Source: Imperialibacter sp040222385 (GTDB lineage Bacteria > Bacteroidota > Bacteroidia > Cytophagales > Cyclobacteriaceae). Taken from it: a stretch of DNA of 64,000 bases. Of this stretch, positions 61,725 to 64,000 are shown in pieces (the stretch's first letter is position 1; every line of letters starts with the position of its first letter). The stretch is from the NCBI RefSeq assembly GCF_040222385.1, contig NZ_JAVKDF010000022.1, positions 62,001 to 126,000 on the forward strand. The letters are read 5' to 3'. Under the pieces are notes generated by a model. That model was not told the origin of the DNA, searched no databases, and saw nothing but the letters and a program-made list of their open reading frames with translations. A program made the position numbers and the translations under genes.

Positions 61725-64000
61725 ATGAAAAGAGGACTTTTCAGTTTTTTTATCTTTTTGACGCTGCACGTTCCACTCGGCAGCTATGGGCAGGCAGTGA
61801 AGGGCGTCCTAAGATATGCCGGAGAGGAAAGGTTGGCTTTGGACGGTGAATGGGCTTTCTATTGGAAGCAACTTCTGCCGCCGGGAGATAAGGCATTTGT
61901 CGCCAGCGAAGCTCGCTACGTTACACAAGTATCCTATTGGAATACCCACAAAGAGTTGAAGGAGAAGCTGCCAGCGTTTGGCTATGCTACCTACCGGCTA
62001 GTTGTTGAGTCGACTCAGGACTACAGGATCGCCATAGAAATACCCGGCTTCAATTTGTCGTATGCACTTTTTCTCAACGGCGAACTGATCAGCGGTGACG
62101 GCGTGGTGTCCGACTCGAAAGGCTCCTACGTCCCCGACTGGACAGTCAGCATGAAAACCGTGATGCTGCATGAGGGCGAAAATGAAATAGTGGTTCAGGT
62201 GGCCAATTTTGACCACTCCAATGGCGGCTTTTTTAAACCCATTATAATCGGCGACCCCGATATTCTTCCACACGAAAGAGACCTCAACCTCATCATCGAA
62301 ACGTTCAATATTGGCGGGGTGTTTCTTATCGGATGCTTTTTTGTTGGCTTGTTTTTCTATCTGGGTGAAGACAAATCATTCCTTTTCTACGGTCTGTTTG
62401 TCATTATGTACGCCTTGTATATCAGCAACTATGGTCAGTATGTGTTCGGTACAGTTTTTCCTGCCGTTCCTGCCCGGATCAAGCTAAAAATCACCTACCT
62501 GACCATGTATCTGGCGTGGCTGTTTTATACGCTTTTTTTATGCGAACTGTTCAGGGAGGATTTTCATAAAATTGTTTCAAGGATTGCTCTCATTATTGCT
62601 GTTCCCCTCTGCCTTTCCGCATTGGTATTACCCATGAGCATTTATACGCTAACCCTGGTTCCGTTCAGTGTTGTTGCTTTAGTGTATATCATTTATGGGT
62701 TTTATATCACTTTGGTGGCACGAGTGCGGAAAAGGGGAGGCTCTTTGTCTATTTTTGTAGGCTTGGCTCTCTGCACGTTGGCGATCATGATTTTGTCGGC
62801 TTACCATTATAACCTGATTCTTACCAGGCCCAACGCCATCAGTATGTTGTTTACGGCCACTTTTTTTGTCATGTCCTTTGCTTTTGCTGAGAAAATTGGC
62901 AAAGCCTTTAGTTCTGCCAAGGCGCTACAGCTTGAAACTGCTTCCCAAAAACGGGAGATCGAAATACAAGCCAAAGAATTGAAGCAACTGGATGAAGCCA
63001 AATCTCGGTTTTTCGCTAATATCTCTCATGAGTTCCGCACCCCGCTTACCATGATTTTTGGGCCTGTGCGGGAGCTCTTACTAACCGTTCACGATAGCCG
63101 ACCCAGAAAGTATTTGCAAACTATCCAAAACAACGCCAGCCGTTTGTTAAAGCTGGTTAACCAAATTCTGGAGTTGGCAAAGCTTGATGCCGGGCACCAA
63201 ATGCTGGTGAAAGAGTATGTCGACGTCAGCAAATTCATTAATGAAACAGTCGAGAGCTTTCAACTGGAGGCGAAGTCAAATAGTATCAAGCTCTTGCTAA
63301 GGGCCAGCGATCAGATTTCAGGCTGGACCGATCCTGATGCGCTTGAAAAGATCGTATTGAACCTGTTGTCGAACGCATTCAAGTTTACGCCGGGCGGAGG
63401 AACTATAGCCCTGACACTTTCTTTGGAAGGGACAAAAGCCAGGATCGATGTTGAAGATACTGGTAATGGCATACCCCAAGATCAATTGCCTTTCATTTTC
63501 GACAGGTTCTACCATACAGAGAGTGACAAGCAGGCAAGCTCAGGTATCGGGCTTAGTTTGGTAAAGGCGCTGGTAGATCAGCTAAATGGTGAGATCACGG
63601 TAGAGAGTGAGCCGGGGGTTCGAACCTGTTTTAGGCTTTTCTTACCCCTGGAGAAAGACGAAACCGAGGGCAGCTCCACAATTGGTGGTGCTGCTTTTGC
63701 TTCCGAAGAGGCGGCAGGCGTTACCGCCAATGGAGAAACTCCCACGATACTGGTGATTGAAGACAATGATGAGGTGCGCCAGCTTATTGCAGATGTCTTA
63801 AGCCACGATTTTGAAGTGTTATCCGCCTCCAATGGAACCTCAGGCATCGCAACAGCCATTGAGCAAATGCCTGATGGGATCATCTGCGATTTGATGATGC
63901 CTGGTGTTGATGGGTTTGAGGTGTGTGCGCAATTGAAACAAAACGAGAAAACCAGTCACATTCCCATTGTGATGCTGACTGCCAAAGCCGACAAGGAAAG
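61725..64000 (+). CDS. Hybrid sensor histidine kinase with 7TM-DISM-like sensor, 3' end missing
   Basis: About 758 residues are visible and the frame is open at the right edge. A signal peptide (~1-23) leads to a jelly-roll extracellular domain (~40-180; LFLNGELISGDG), then about seven transmembrane helices (~185-385) as in 7TMR-DISM receptors, and a short coiled coil. The kinase part follows: His435 in NISHEFRTPL, N-box NLLSNAFKFTP (~545), DTGNGIP (~585) and SSGIGLSLVKALV (~605). A receiver domain then begins at ILVIEDNDEVR, with phospho-acceptor Asp near 722 in IICDLMMPG and LTAKAD. An AraC output domain may follow beyond the window, as in similar proteins, but is not seen. Confidence 0.9.
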   Translation, partial: MKRGLFSFFIFLTLHVPLGSYGQAVKGVLRYAGEERLALDGEWAFYWKQLLPPGDKAFVASEARYVTQVSYWNTHKELKEKLPAFGYATYRLVVESTQDYRIAIEIPGFNLSYALFLNGELISGDGVVSDSKGSYVPDWTVSMKTVMLHEGENEIVVQVANFDHSNGGFFKPIIIGDPDILPHERDLNLIIETFNIGGVFLIGCFFVGLFFYLGEDKSFLFYGLFVIMYALYISNYGQYVFGTVFPAVPARIKLKITYLTMYLAWLFYTLFLCELFREDFHKIVSRIALIIAVPLCLSALVLPMSIYTLTLVPFSVVALVYIIYGFYITLVARVRKRGGSLSIFVGLALCTLAIMILSAYHYNLILTRPNAISMLFTATFFVMSFAFAEKIGKAFSSAKALQLETASQKREIEIQAKELKQLDEAKSRFFANISHEFRTPLTMIFGPVRELLLTVHDSRPRKYLQTIQNNASRLLKLVNQILELAKLDAGHQMLVKEYVDVSKFINETVESFQLEAKSNSIKLLLRASDQISGWTDPDALEKIVLNLLSNAFKFTPGGGTIALTLSLEGTKARIDVEDTGNGIPQDQLPFIFDRFYHTESDKQASSGIGLSLVKALVDQLNGEITVESEPGVRTCFRLFLPLEKDETEGSSTIGGAAFASEEAAGVTANGETPTILVIEDNDEVRQLIADVLSHDFEVLSASNGTSGIATAIEQMPDGIICDLMMPGVDGFEVCAQLKQNEKTSHIPIVMLTAKADKE

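Noticed and set aside
1..64000. Search for tRNA, rRNA, insertion sequences, integrase genes or att-like repeats
   Set aside because: No gap is large enough for rRNA, none shows a tRNA cloverleaf by eye, and no transposase or integrase motif appears in any frame.

Overview
The window reads as a chromosomal segment of a free-living, probably marine, member of the Bacteroidota (order Cytophagales; an Imperialibacter/Fulvivirga-like organism is my guess, not demonstrated). The evidence is the type IX secretion (T9SS) sorting tails on large secreted proteins, the many SusD-less lipoproteins with Cys lipoboxes, a short primary sigma factor of Bacteroidota type, several perfect TAnnTTTG -7 elements upstream of genes, and AraC regulators fused to membrane domains. 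Coding density is high, no gap exceeds about 350 bases, and no rRNA, tRNA, CRISPR array, insertion sequence or prophage was seen.

Layout. 1-5.5 kb: the start of a GH3 glycosidase lipoprotein, a membrane-anchored AraC regulator, a DUF2306 membrane protein, a TetR repressor with an alpha/beta hydrolase sharing a matching operator, and a GNAT-like protein. 5.6-12.2 kb: a four-gene 'planctomycete-type' operon (PSD1/DUF1549/DUF1553 cytochrome protein, Tat-exported DUF1501 protein, Tat-exported sugar isomerase-like TIM barrel, and a membrane cytochrome with a leucine-rich tail). 12.2-15 kb: a small membrane protein, a lipoprotein and an S10 carboxypeptidase-like enzyme. 15.2-21.8 kb: a complete, tightly packed ebo operon, eboABCDEF, the most interesting system here. 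It holds an EboA protein, a TatD-like hydrolase, a UbiA prenyltransferase, a dehydroquinate-synthase-like enzyme, a TIM-barrel protein and an alkaline-phosphatase-fold protein. Related clusters have been linked to export or processing of secondary metabolites (scytonemin precursors in cyanobacteria), but the chemistry is unsolved. A TerB-like/acyl-CoA dehydrogenase fusion converges on it.

24.3-35.2 kb: large secreted proteins (CotH-kinase protein with lamin-tail domains, S9 peptidase, subtilisin with six ~90-residue repeats). 35.2-39.0 kb: the complete oxidative pentose phosphate pathway as a divergent unit (zwf-pgl against gnd). 39.1-40.8 kb: amtB-PII, the PII lacking the uridylylated tyrosine. 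40.9-52.3 kb: secreted or membrane hydrolases (esterase, S45 acylase, class C beta-lactamase-like), a transglutaminase-like/DUF350 pair, GNAT, a cytochrome c lipoprotein and an AraC regulator. 52.5-64 kb: the primary sigma factor, a HipA-like/DUF3037 pair, a CoA-disulfide-reductase/rhodanese fusion, DoxX, AraC, SRPBCC, a GNAT-histone-deacetylase fusion, and the first part of a hybrid sensor kinase running off the end.

All family names come from reading motifs; no database search was run.
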